The notes under the pieces: generated by a model
The model's input: only the letters and a program-made list of their open reading frames with translations
Told to the model about the DNA's origin: nothing
The model's database searches: none
Program-made: the position numbers and the translations under genes
Assembly (NCBI RefSeq): GCF_021222645.1
Contig: NZ_CP089520.1
Location: forward strand, 613,939 to 677,938
Length of the DNA: 64,000 bases
Source of the DNA: Candidatus Nanosynbacter sp. HMT-352
GTDB taxonomy: Bacteria; Patescibacteriota; Saccharimonadia; Saccharimonadales; Saccharimonadaceae
Direction of reading: 5' to 3'
Shown: one piece after another, positions 44,946-53,296 of the stretch
Layout: each line of letters starts with the position of its first letter
Numbering within the stretch: the stretch's first letter is position 1

Positions 44946-46191
44946 TCTGTTTCCAGCTTTGTGATTGGCGAACTAATTTTTCTGCATCGCTTGGGTCGAG
45001 TAGTAATTCTTTCACGGCGTCTTCAAGGTAAATGCCGCCCTGTGAGCCTTTGAACAGAATCGTCGTATCTTTAATGTCGCTATTTTTCAGGAATTTTCCA
45101 GCTTCAAGCGCCGTATCAAAAGAGATTACTTTACAGCCATTTTTTTCAGCGATTGGTGCGAGGTATTTTTTTGACATTTTGCCAACAGTAATAAGCAACT
45201 CTAATTGGCTAGGATCGCAAATTTCACCGATTTTTTTATGCTCTGATTCGGATGTTTCGCCCAGTTCATTCATATCTCCCAATACGGCAATCTTGTGATT
45301 AGCGGAGATGGAATAGAGAGTTTTTAGTGAATTTTCCATGGCAATAGGACTGGCGTTGTAAGTGTCGTCCAGTAATGTGCAGCCGCGTATGCCACGTAAA
45401 ATATTCATTCTTCCTGAAACTGGTCTGATTTTTGTTAAAGCCGCCGCAACTTCTTCAATATTCATTCCGCAAGCTAATCCTGCCGCCGCCGCGCCAGTGA
45501 TTGAGCGAATATTATGTTTACCTAATACGGAAATGTTAACATCCCGAGAAGTTTCTTCGGAGTGTTTTAGATTGACAATACAACCAGCATCTGTAGTCTT
45601 TTTAATTTCCAGGAAAACGTCGGCATATTCGTCGCCGTAACTCACGCGATTTCCAACTATGAGATTATGATATTTTTCATCGATATCGTGAAGGTTGAAG
45701 ATGGTTTTTTTAGCGACTTGACTAATGGACAATTCCTCATGAGCTACCGTATCCATATTTTTGAAAAACTCCATATGCTCAGGGGCAACAGAGGTAATTA
45801 TGGCAATGTCGGGCTGAATATAGCGCATAAAAGTAGCCATTTCACCAGGGCAATCAATGCCGCATTCTTGAATGATTATATCTGGAGATTTGGGATTTTT
45901 TATGCTGGCGTGTGCTGCGAAGAAGACTTTTAGCCAGGCTAGGGGAGATTTGGCGTTTTTTGGTCCGTCTACGCCTAAGATTTCCAGCGGCGCACTTAAG
46001 GTTGTGTTCAAATTGCCACGACTATGGCGCACGGTGAATTTTTCTGATAGAACAGTGGCGGTTGCTGATTTTACACTAGTTTTACCAACGCTGCCGACTA
46101 CGACAATTAGTTTGGCGTCAGAATGAGATTTAAGATATTTTTTTACATAAGAGCCGAGAATTGTTTCTAAGAGATGTTTGAATAATTGCAT
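44902..46191 (-). CDS. murF: MurF-like Mur ligase, short N-terminal domain
   Basis: 429 residues with VVGSVGKTSVKSATATVL (P-loop near residue 33), SRGNLNTTLSAPLEI, QECGIDCPGEM, VAPEHMEFF, LLDDTYNASPIAM and VLGDMNELG, matching MurF, which joins D-Ala-D-Ala to UDP-MurNAc-tripeptide. The N-terminal substrate-binding domain is largely missing. A -10 box TATAAT (46198-46203, minus) is 6 nt before the ATG. It overlaps convergent murE by 44 nt. Confidence 0.88.
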   Translation of the reverse strand: MQLFKHLLETILGSYVKKYLKSHSDAKLIVVVGSVGKTSVKSATATVLSEKFTVRHSRGNLNTTLSAPLEILGVDGPKNAKSPLAWLKVFFAAHASIKNPKSPDIIIQECGIDCPGEMATFMRYIQPDIAIITSVAPEHMEFFKNMDTVAHEELSISQVAKKTIFNLHDIDEKYHNLIVGNRVSYGDEYADVFLEIKKTTDAGCIVNLKHSEETSRDVNISVLGKHNIRSITGAAAAGLACGMNIEEVAAALTKIRPVSGRMNILRGIRGCTLLDDTYNASPIAMENSLKTLYSISANHKIAVLGDMNELGETSESEHKKIGEICDPSQLELLITVGKMSKKYLAPIAEKNGCKVISFDTALEAGKFLKNSDIKDTTILFKGSQGGIYLEDAVKELLLDPSDAEKLVRQSQSWKQIKAKFYDSFSQSQK

Positions 46192-46277
46192 GGAGTTATT
46201 ATAACAGATTGAGAGATAATAGAATGAGGCGTGTGATTGCCTTTTTAATGATTTTATGGTATTATAGCAACCATTGT

Positions 46278-47171
46278 ATGGAGATTGCTAGAGGATCAGG
46301 AGTAGCTGAGATTGCTTGGGGGATTGTTGAATCTTCCGAATATCAAGAAAGACAGCGTAGAATTATACGGGGAATAGGGCGAGCTGCAACCAGAGAGTTT
46401 AATCCGGAAAGTTCATATCGATTAGTGGATAGATATGTTGCGTCAGGTGTTGCGGATGATATTTTAAAAGAGAGAGGTGACACGGATAAAGCACCAGAAT
46501 ATAAAATACTAGAGTTGATACAAAAGATGCCTTATTGGATTTGCGCGGAAGAAAAACTTGAATCTTATAGGAATGGGGTATTTTATGAGCGCAATAATAA
46601 GATAAGAGAAAAAGAGACAGTTGTAGCTTTTAATAAGGTTGTACGAGACATAATTAGCAAGGGGCAATATACTCGCAAATCAGAGCTTATATCGGATGTT
46701 CAAGGCGCTATGGAGTGTCTTGGTTATAGCGATGAGGAAATTGAAAATGCATATAAATTCTTAGCTCACGTGATTAATGGTATGCGTCATGAAATCGCCG
46801 CTGAAATAGCTTTAAGAAAAACTAGGGGAGTACGAGCTGTCTATATGGCTAGCGTTGACGACGATCTCTCTGGAATAGATCTTATCGTTGAGTATAGAGA
46901 TAAATATGGTAACGAGTATATAATTGGTCTTGATATAAAATCAACGCCAGACTCTGCGCGCAATGCTAATAATAGTGACCGTGATGAGGGGTATTACGCT
47001 ATTTGGTCTGGTTTCGATCATAGACTGGGTGACTTTGGCTCTTATGGAGACAATTTAATGCCGAGTAATAAAGCTGTTAAAATGGTGCGTTCATTTTATA
47101 AAGCAGAGCTCGAAGAACTGGTTAGGGGAAAAAATTATAAAAAATCTAGAAAGTCAAGACGCAGGAGATAA
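46278..47171 (+). CDS. Putative PD-(D/E)XK-like nuclease
   Basis: 297 residues from the ATG at 46278. The frame is open to 46209, but a promoter (TTGCCT 46237-46242, 17 bp, TATTAT 46260-46265) falls inside that extension. The core SGIDLIVEYRDKYGN followed by IIGLDIKSTP gives a D-X(n)-DIK pattern typical of PD-(D/E)XK enzymes; the N-terminal half is helical and charged, and the C-terminus is Lys/Arg-rich, as for a DNA-binding protein. No partner methylase is in the window. Its stop touches the groES CIRCE element. Confidence 0.6.
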   Translation: MEIARGSGVAEIAWGIVESSEYQERQRRIIRGIGRAATREFNPESSYRLVDRYVASGVADDILKERGDTDKAPEYKILELIQKMPYWICAEEKLESYRNGVFYERNNKIREKETVVAFNKVVRDIISKGQYTRKSELISDVQGAMECLGYSDEEIENAYKFLAHVINGMRHEIAAEIALRKTRGVRAVYMASVDDDLSGIDLIVEYRDKYGNEYIIGLDIKSTPDSARNANNSDRDEGYYAIWSGFDHRLGDFGSYGDNLMPSNKAVKMVRSFYKAELEELVRGKNYKKSRKSRRRR

Positions 47172-47198
47172 TTAGCACTCACACTTGACGAGTGCTAA
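47172..47198 (+). promoter_or_regulatory. CIRCE operator (HrcA site) of groES-groEL
   Basis: A perfect CIRCE: TTAGCACTC (47172-47180), 9-nt spacer, GAGTGCTAA (47190-47198). It lies 46 nt before the groES GTG and overlaps the expected promoter region; TACAAT at 47210-47215 is a possible -10. HrcA repression of the chaperonin operon is well established. hrcA itself is not in the window. Confidence 0.95.
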
Positions 47199-47244
47199 AT
47201 TGGTGCGTTACAATGTATGTATTGTTAACGAAATGGAGGATAAC

Positions 47245-47514
47245 GTGAGTACACCTATTAAGCCTCTTGGCGACCGTGTTGTAGCGGTGCGTGAAGAAGC
47301 AAAGACTCAGACAGCGAGCGGAATTTACTTGCCTGATAATGCTAAAGAAAAGCCAGTAGTTGCGGAAGTTAAAGCAGTTGGCGGCGATGTGAAGAATGTC
47401 AAAGTCGGTGATCGGATTGTCTATAAGGAATATTCGACTACGGATTTGAAAATTGACGGCACGGAATATTTGGTTGTTCGCGAAGAAGATATTTTAGCAA
47501 CGGTTGTTGGATAA
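47245..47514 (+). CDS. groES: Co-chaperonin GroES
   Basis: 89 residues: IKPLGDRVVAVREEAKTQTASGIYLPDN includes the mobile loop, followed by VKVGDRIVYKEYSTTDLKIDG and REEDILATV, all normal for Hsp10. The start is the GTG at 47245 with GGAGG 5 nt upstream; the longer open frame from 47185 would begin inside the promoter and CIRCE region. It caps GroEL and is followed by groEL 16 nt later. Confidence 0.97.
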   Translation: MSTPIKPLGDRVVAVREEAKTQTASGIYLPDNAKEKPVVAEVKAVGGDVKNVKVGDRIVYKEYSTTDLKIDGTEYLVVREEDILATVVG

Positions 47515-47530
47515 AAAGGGGAGTTTAATT

Positions 47531-49174
47531 ATGGCAAAAAAAGTTTTTTATGATGATGATGCGCGAAATCGCGTGCTTGGTGGAGCTAAGTCACTATACG
47601 ACGCAGTTAAGGTAACTTACGGTCCAAAGGGTCGCAATGTTGTAATTGCGAAAGGTTTTGGTGGACCAACTGTTACTCATGACGGTGTAACGGTGGCTGA
47701 AGGAATTGAATTGCCAGAAAATGATGACGAAACGCTAGGTTATAAAGTCGGTGCCGATTTAATCAAGCAGGCTGCTAAGAACTTGAATAAGCAAGCAGGC
47801 GACGGCACAACGACTGTAACGGTGTTGACGTACTCGATTTTGAAAGAGGCGAATCGATTGATTGCGGCTGGACATAATCCGATGGAACTTAGGAAAGGCA
47901 TCGAGCAAGCTGGCGCGGAAATTGTTAAAGAATTGAACAAATTGGCTGAGCCGATTGAAGGCAAGTCTGACCGCGTGGCTGAAGTTGCTACGATTTCGGC
48001 GGGTGATGCAGAAATTGGTAAATTGATTGCTGGCGTGATTGAGAAAGTTGGTAAAGATGGCGTAGTTACTGTTGAGGCTGGTCAAGGTTTGGAACTAGAA
48101 GCTGAAGTTGTTGAAGGTTTTAGCTTAGACAAGGGTTGGGTGAGTCCGTTCTTTGTCACTGATGCGGGTCGTCAGGAGGCTGTATACGAAAAGCCAGCAA
48201 TTCTAATCACCGATAAGAAGATTTCTAGTGTACAAGAATTCTTGCCAATGTTGGAAAAATTGGCACAAAGCGGTAAAAAGGACGTTGTTCTGATTGCCGA
48301 TGAAGTTGAAGGCGAAGCTTTGAGTATTTTGGTCTTGAACAAATTGAAGGGCGTATTTAATACCGTAGCTGTTAAGGCGCCAAGTTTCGGTGATCGTCGC
48401 AAAGATGTACTTCGTGATATCGCTGTGCTGACTGGCGCGACTGTGATTTCTGAGGATCACGGATTGACATTCGAAAACGCTGGCTTAGAAGTTTTGGGCT
48501 CGGCACGTAAGGTGATTGTCGGCAAGGATGAAACAACAATCATCGAAGGCGCAGGCAAACCTTCAGGTGTGAAAGAACGAATTGCTGAGATTAAGTCGCT
48601 TTCAGAGAATGCTTCAAGCGAGTATGAAAAAGAACAATTCGATAAGCGTGCCGCGGCACTATCTGGTAAAGTTGCGGTTATTAAAGTTGGTGGCGCGACT
48701 GAGACGGAAATTGACGAGAAGAAATTCCGCGTTGATGACGCCGTGGCGGCTACTAAGGCGGCTTTGGCTGAGGGAATTGTCGCTGGTGGCGGCGTAACTT
48801 TGGTTAATTTGGCTGGTAATCTAAAAGTTAGCGGCGCAGATAGTTTGTCGGTCGGTCGACAAATCCTAAAAGACGCTCTGAAGCAACCGTTCTTGCAGAT
48901 TATGAAAAACGCCGGGTTGAATGCTGATGCACTGCTTGCTCAAGTTGAATCTGGCAAACCTGGATTCGGCGTTAACGTTATGAAGCCAGAAGACGGTCTG
49001 ATTGACGTGAAGAAGGCTGGTGTTATTGATCCAGCTCGTGTGACTAAAGAGGCTGTTCAAAATGCAGTGTCGATTGCGTCAACTGCGGCAACTATGGGTG
49101 CTTTGGTGGTTGATATTCCAGAGGCTGAAGTTGCAGCTGCTCCTGGCGGCATGCCAGGAATGGGTATGATGTAA
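47531..49174 (+). CDS. groEL: Chaperonin GroEL
   Basis: 547 residues, full length, with VTYGPKGRNVVIAKGFG, GDGTTTVTVLT (ATP site), VAKP-type hinge regions, GGVTLVNLA and the C-terminal GGM repeat (GGMPGMGMM). The ATG at 47531 is preceded by GGGGAG. It folds proteins in the cytosol with GroES, as one HrcA-controlled operon ending at the terminator at 49191. Confidence 0.98.
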   Translation: MAKKVFYDDDARNRVLGGAKSLYDAVKVTYGPKGRNVVIAKGFGGPTVTHDGVTVAEGIELPENDDETLGYKVGADLIKQAAKNLNKQAGDGTTTVTVLTYSILKEANRLIAAGHNPMELRKGIEQAGAEIVKELNKLAEPIEGKSDRVAEVATISAGDAEIGKLIAGVIEKVGKDGVVTVEAGQGLELEAEVVEGFSLDKGWVSPFFVTDAGRQEAVYEKPAILITDKKISSVQEFLPMLEKLAQSGKKDVVLIADEVEGEALSILVLNKLKGVFNTVAVKAPSFGDRRKDVLRDIAVLTGATVISEDHGLTFENAGLEVLGSARKVIVGKDETTIIEGAGKPSGVKERIAEIKSLSENASSEYEKEQFDKRAAALSGKVAVIKVGGATETEIDEKKFRVDDAVAATKAALAEGIVAGGGVTLVNLAGNLKVSGADSLSVGRQILKDALKQPFLQIMKNAGLNADALLAQVESGKPGFGVNVMKPEDGLIDVKKAGVIDPARVTKEAVQNAVSIASTAATMGALVVDIPEAEVAAAPGGMPGMGMM

Positions 49175-49190
49175 ATCTGCCCCGAGCAAT

Positions 49191-49222
49191 AAAATCCCGC
49201 CGAAAATGGCGGGATTTTATTT
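49191..49222. terminator. Bidirectional terminator after groEL
   Basis: An 11-bp perfect stem AAAATCCCGCC (49191-49201) / GGCGGGATTTT (49208-49218) with a 6-nt loop, followed by ATTTT. It serves groEL and the convergent 171-residue gene. Confidence 0.9.
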
Positions 49223-49234
49223 TGGAGGAATGAA

Positions 49235-49750
49235 TTAACGAGGATTTGAGAAATAGTCGATTTCTTTAATGATATCCAGTAGAGCCTGTGCGCGGCGAGC
49301 TTCGTCAACAATAGCTACGGCAGCGTCGTGTGCTGGTGCGATCAGAGTTTTGTCGTCCGTAGAACGAAGAAGTAATAGATAAGTGTCAAACTTTTCTTCT
49401 GGAGAAACTTCCAGCTTATCGACTAATGGACGTAATTCGTTCAAGGCAGTTTGCTTAATTGTATCAAGCGCAGGATCTGCGGCTGCGGCTGCAGCTGGTG
49501 TGCTGACTGTTGGAGTTGGCATGACTGGCTCTGGATCAGTAGATTCTACTGTAGCTTCGACAGACTTCTGACTGTCGTCTGAATCTGTAGCAATAGGATC
49601 TGGTGATATGGTTGCAGGATTAATTACAGGTGAAGCTGTAGCATTTGTTTCTTCGAATTGTAAATTATTGTCTGTATCTTGTGACACGCCAGCTAATACC
49701 TTAGCCAGTTCTTGGTCGTCACTGAATGATTGATTAGCTTGAGAATCCAT
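49235..49750 (-). CDS. Acidic low-complexity protein, unknown
   Basis: 171 residues without a membrane helix. Residues about 1-100 are Ser/Thr/Pro/Asp/Ala-rich and disordered; about 100-165 form a likely helical domain (DTIKQTALNELRPLVDKLEVSPEEKFDTYLLLLRSTDD, about 100-135, then HDAAVAIVDEARRAQALLDII). A good ribosome site (AAGGTGGG) precedes it. No family recognised. It is divergent from the isomerase gene, with overlapping TACACT/TATAGT-type boxes in the 77-bp gap. Confidence 0.7.
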   Translation of the reverse strand: MDSQANQSFSDDQELAKVLAGVSQDTDNNLQFEETNATASPVINPATISPDPIATDSDDSQKSVEATVESTDPEPVMPTPTVSTPAAAAAADPALDTIKQTALNELRPLVDKLEVSPEEKFDTYLLLLRSTDDKTLIAPAHDAAVAIVDEARRAQALLDIIKEIDYFSNPR

Positions 49751-49827
49751 TATAACCCACCTTATATATTAAATTGTTTAAGCTTATATATGTTACACTA
49801 TAACATGAGTTAATTAAGGAGCGCAAG

Positions 49828-50868
49828 ATGTTAGATGATATGAATGTGATAAAACAATATGATCCAGGCGACGTTTTAAGCGGCGTTTTGAATATTCCAG
49901 AACAAGCTCGATATGAAGTGTTGATCCACGAAGGTGCGAATCAGCGCCGAGATTTTAAGAATATCGTAATCGCGGGAATGGGCGGTTCGGCTTTAGCGGC
50001 TGATATGGTTCGAGTTTTGACCGCGGGCTGGTTGCACATTCCGCTTGAAGTGGTGAAGGGCTATGATTTGCCGGGGTTCGTGAGCGAGGAAACGTTGGTT
50101 ATCGCGGTTAGTCATTCGGGTAATACCGAGGAAACTCTGAGCTGCTATCAGCAAGCACTGGAGAAGAAGGCGTGTTTGGCAGCTATGTCGACTGGTGGAG
50201 CGTTGATTGAGCGAGCAAAGAATGACAACATAACTTACGCTCAAGTTCCAGCTGGCGCGCAGCCACGGATGTCGACGGTTTATCATCTGCGAGGATTATT
50301 GAAACTATTGCAACATTTTTGGGTGATTGATAATGATTTGTACGATCAGGTGAAAAATAGTGCTGATTGGTTGGCGGGCGAGATATCTAATTGGACGACT
50401 AAAATACCAGAAGCTGATAATTTGGCGAAGCAGATTGCGAAATTAACAATTGGCAAGACGCTGGTTGTTTTTGGTGGTGAATTGACTTGGCCGCTGGCGT
50501 ATAAGTGGAAAATTAGCTGGAATGAATCAGCGAAGAATTTGGCGTTCTCGAATCAATATCCAGAATTTAATCATAACGAGTTTATCGGCTGGTCGTCGCA
50601 TCCAGTAGAGAAGCCGTTTACGGTTTTTGATATTCGTAGCAATTTGGAGCGTGACAGGATTCGTGAGCGAATGGAGCTGAGTGATCGTTTGCTGAGTGGC
50701 AAGCGACCAAAGGCGCACGTGTTGGAGCTTCGAGGAAAGACGCTTATGGAACAATTGCTGTGGGGCTTGGTGCTGGCTGACGCGGCTAGTATTTACACAG
50801 CCATTCTTAATGGAGTCAATCCTGGTCCAGTTCAGTTGATTGAAAAATTAAAAGCGGAACTTAGCTAA
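49828..50868 (+). CDS. SIS-domain sugar isomerase (bifunctional phosphoglucose/phosphomannose isomerase-like)
   Basis: 346 residues with two SIS domains: IAGMGGSALAADMVRVL and IAVSHSGNTEETLSCYQ in the first, then VFGGELTWPLAYKWKISWNE and SNQYPEFNHNEFIGW in the second, followed by LWGLVLADAASIYTAILNGVNP. These match the PGI/PMI family, which interconverts fructose-6-P with glucose-6-P or mannose-6-P. It may supply sugar phosphates for the surface glycans (inference). AAGGAG lies 6 nt before the ATG. Confidence 0.9.
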   Translation: MLDDMNVIKQYDPGDVLSGVLNIPEQARYEVLIHEGANQRRDFKNIVIAGMGGSALAADMVRVLTAGWLHIPLEVVKGYDLPGFVSEETLVIAVSHSGNTEETLSCYQQALEKKACLAAMSTGGALIERAKNDNITYAQVPAGAQPRMSTVYHLRGLLKLLQHFWVIDNDLYDQVKNSADWLAGEISNWTTKIPEADNLAKQIAKLTIGKTLVVFGGELTWPLAYKWKISWNESAKNLAFSNQYPEFNHNEFIGWSSHPVEKPFTVFDIRSNLERDRIRERMELSDRLLSGKRPKAHVLELRGKTLMEQLLWGLVLADAASIYTAILNGVNPGPVQLIEKLKAELS

Positions 50869-50869
50869 T

Positions 50870-52081
50870 TTAATATCGTAGAGATTCGATTGGGTCGCGT
50901 CTAGTGGCGCGGGCTGCTGGATATACACCAGAAATTACGCCGATGATTATTGACAGTCCAATTGATAAGACGGCTGTTTGCCAATAAATATAAGGTGTGA
51001 GTGGCAAGTATAAGCTGGCAATATAAGCTCCCGCCAAGCCTAAGCCGTAGCCCAATATTCCGCCGAGGAATCCGATAATTGCTGCCTCGATTAGGAATTG
51101 ATTGATGATATCCCAGCCCGTGGCGCCGACGGCTCGTCTAACGCCGACTTCACGCTGGCGCTCGGCGACATTGACAAGCATCACGTTCATAACGCCTATT
51201 CCACCAATTAACAGAGAAATAATGCCGATGACAGTTAAGATTATCGAGAGGAATTTCGCGACATTAGACTTCTTTTCGTTTATCTCTTCGCCAGAAACGA
51301 TTCGATAATTCTTATCGCTATCATGATTCTTCTTCAAAATATCGTCAGCCGATTTTATGACTGATTTGAGGTTTTTCTGGTCTTTGGTAGTCACGATGAT
51401 TTGCTGAATCTGCGGCGTGCCTTGGGTGAATTTTTTAATCACAGATAATGGAATAATGGCGGCGTTATTAAAATTCACGTCCAAATAACTGGCTGGATTT
51501 TCAATATTCTTCAACACGCCAACAACAGTCAATGGTTGATTTCGGATGTAAATAACGTTTCCGATGGATCTTTCGGTGCCGAACAAATCGACCGACAATT
51601 GCTGACCGACGACAACTCCGCCGATGTCGTTAATAAATTGTCCAGTGGCAATTTGCAAATTGGCGACGTCTTTTAGCGATTCCGTACTGCCGATTAATGC
51701 AGCGTTTTGGATATCGACTTTACCTTCACGGGCGCGCAACTCGGCGTGTAGGAAGGCGATTGGCGCGGCCTTCGTATTAGCAATTTTCCCTATATCTCTG
51801 GCGTCCGTTTCGGTTAATGTGTTGACCGTCGTCGTATTATCGGATTCGGTCAGTAGGTTCGGGACGGCTTTTTGATTGCCAGACTTAACGATGGCGACAG
51901 GAGCGTCTGATTGATTGGAATTGTCGCCGAATAGGTGATTGAATCCGCCAGTCAGAGATAGAACCATGGTGATGCTGGCGATACCAATAGCTACGCCCAC
52001 AATTGTCAAAAATGTTCGTCCACGATTAGCTCGTAGCGCCTGAGTAGCGTTCTCAAAATGATTTTTTACTAATATTTTCAC
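50870..52081 (-). CDS. MacB/FtsX-type ABC transporter permease
   Basis: 403 residues: one N-terminal helix (FLTIVGVAIGIASITMVLSL), a large extracytoplasmic MacB-like domain (about 50-270), then three C-terminal helices with GGIGVMNVMLVNVAERQREVGVRRAVGA and PARAARRDPIESLRY-like ending (PAARATRRDPIESLRY). Type VII ABC systems use mechanotransmission to release substrates or drive surface proteins. The start overlaps the ATPase stop by 4 nt. Confidence 0.93.
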   Translation of the reverse strand: MKILVKNHFENATQALRANRGRTFLTIVGVAIGIASITMVLSLTGGFNHLFGDNSNQSDAPVAIVKSGNQKAVPNLLTESDNTTTVNTLTETDARDIGKIANTKAAPIAFLHAELRAREGKVDIQNAALIGSTESLKDVANLQIATGQFINDIGGVVVGQQLSVDLFGTERSIGNVIYIRNQPLTVVGVLKNIENPASYLDVNFNNAAIIPLSVIKKFTQGTPQIQQIIVTTKDQKNLKSVIKSADDILKKNHDSDKNYRIVSGEEINEKKSNVAKFLSIILTVIGIISLLIGGIGVMNVMLVNVAERQREVGVRRAVGATGWDIINQFLIEAAIIGFLGGILGYGLGLAGAYIASLYLPLTPYIYWQTAVLSIGLSIIIGVISGVYPAARATRRDPIESLRY

Positions 52082-52872
52082 GATTTTTTCGCCCTCGATT
52101 TCTTTGAAGATTTTTGCTTCTTAGGTTTTTCTTCTTTTTCGTCGTCTACAATTAACTTCTTAGTAAACTTGCGCTTTTCCTTATGCTCGTCAGTGTCGAT
52201 TTTTCCGTCCAACATAGTGATGACGCGACTGGCATAATGGGTCAATTCTGGGTTGTGAGTAACCATAATTATAGTATTGCCGCGACGGTGTAGGTCGGAC
52301 AATTCTTCCATAATGAGATGACTCGATTTACTATCCAAATTTCCTGTTGGTTCGTCGGCTAAGATAATTGACGGACTATTAACCAACGCTCTAGCAATTG
52401 CTACGCGCTGAACCTGACCGCCAGATAATTGATGTGGCATATAATATTCACGCTGTCCCAGATGAAAAGTTTTCAGAATGCGGCTAGCTTCTTGGAGTCG
52501 TTTGACTTTCCCAAGTCCTTTATACGTTAGCGGTAACGCTACGTTTTCAATTACAGTCAGACGAGGAATAAGATTGAAATTCTGAAAAACGAAGCCGATG
52601 TGTTTGGAGCGAATTTTGGCACGTCGTCGTGAGCTAAGATTATCGACAGCGACATCGTCCAGATAGTATTCGCCCTCTGACGGCTGGTCTAATAGCCCAA
52701 GGGTGTTTAATAAAGTAGTTTTTCCGCAGCCGCTGGGGCCCATAATAGCGATAAATTCGCCCTTTTTAACGGTTAAATCAACGTTATCTAAGGCGCGAAT
52801 TTCAGCATCGCCAAAGCCAAATTTTTTGGTGATATTAATAAGCCTAATGCGTGGTGGAATAGTTTCTTTCAT
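52078..52872 (-). CDS. MacB/LolD-type ABC transporter ATP-binding protein
   Basis: 264 residues from the ATG at 52872; a -10 box TATAAT (52882-52887, minus) is 9 nt upstream. The open frame to 52980 runs through the tRNA-Ser gene and is not used. Walker A GPSGCGKTTLL, signature LSGGQVQRVAIARAL, Walker B IILADEPTGNLD. The last about 35 residues are an unusual Lys-rich tail absent from most LolD/MacB ATPases. It pairs with the overlapping permease. Confidence 0.93.
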   Translation of the reverse strand: MKETIPPRIRLINITKKFGFGDAEIRALDNVDLTVKKGEFIAIMGPSGCGKTTLLNTLGLLDQPSEGEYYLDDVAVDNLSSRRRAKIRSKHIGFVFQNFNLIPRLTVIENVALPLTYKGLGKVKRLQEASRILKTFHLGQREYYMPHQLSGGQVQRVAIARALVNSPSIILADEPTGNLDSKSSHLIMEELSDLHRRGNTIIMVTHNPELTHYASRVITMLDGKIDTDEHKEKRKFTKKLIVDDEKEEKPKKQKSSKKSRAKKS

Positions 52873-52950
52873 CTTTGACTCATTATAGAGAATGAGCGTT
52901 AGTAAGTGCAACCATAAGAGATAATAAAATTGTGGTATAATTATCAACAA

Positions 52951-53040
52951 GGAAGGGTGCAGGAGTGGTTGAACTGGCACGCCTGGAACGCGTGTAACGG
53001 AGCAATCTGTTCGAGGGTTCGAATCCCTCTCCTTCCGCCA
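52951..53040 (+). tRNA. tRNA-Ser (GGA), CCA encoded
   Basis: Class II tRNA: acceptor GGAAGGG / paired arm, anticodon stem CACGC/GCGTG with loop CTGGAAC (anticodon GGA), variable arm, T arm GGGTTCGAATCCC, discriminator G, CCA at 53038-53040. A -10 box TATAAT (52936-52941) is 9 nt before the 5' end. Confidence 0.95.
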
Positions 53041-53052
53041 AGAAGATTATTT

Positions 53053-53086
53053 ACCGACAGTATTTAAGTATTGTCGGTATTTTTTA
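53053..53086 (+). terminator. Terminator after tRNA-Ser (GGA)
   Basis: ACCGACA (53053-53059) pairs with TGTCGGT (53072-53078), with further A/T pairs around the loop, then a run of T. Confidence 0.85.
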
Positions 53087-53146
53087 ATTGGAAAAGCATT
53101 TCTATCTGATCACGAAATAAATAGGTTGTAATTTTTACTAAATAGC

Positions 53147-53202
53147 TTGCAAAACACTAGATATAGCGGCTATAGTTATTATTGTACGCTATATATATAG
53201 CG
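53147..53202 (+). promoter_or_regulatory. nrdA promoter with twin NrdR-like boxes
   Basis: -35 TTGCAA (53147-53152), 18 bp, -10 TATAGT (53171-53176). Box 1 ACACTAGATATAGCGG (53154-53169) fills the spacer and matches the NrdR consensus ACACWATATATWGTGT in its core. Box 2 (core from 53189, in a perfect CGCTATAT/ATATAGCG palindrome at 53187-53202) begins 32 bp further on, the three-turn spacing known for NrdR pairs. The rest of the 53087-53296 gap holds only the untranslated leader and AAGGAGGG at 53286-53293. Confidence 0.8.
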
Positions 53203-53296
53203 AGCCCATAAATAAACAAAAACACAAGCTACAAAGATAAGCCATCAGGTGAGGTGTTGGTGGTTTGTTTTTAAGAGGGTAAATTAAGGAGGGTAT

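Noticed and set aside
52873-52980. N-terminal extension of the ABC ATPase frame
   Set aside because: It would translate through the tRNA-Ser (GGA) gene; a -10 box 9 nt before the ATG at 52872 sets the start.
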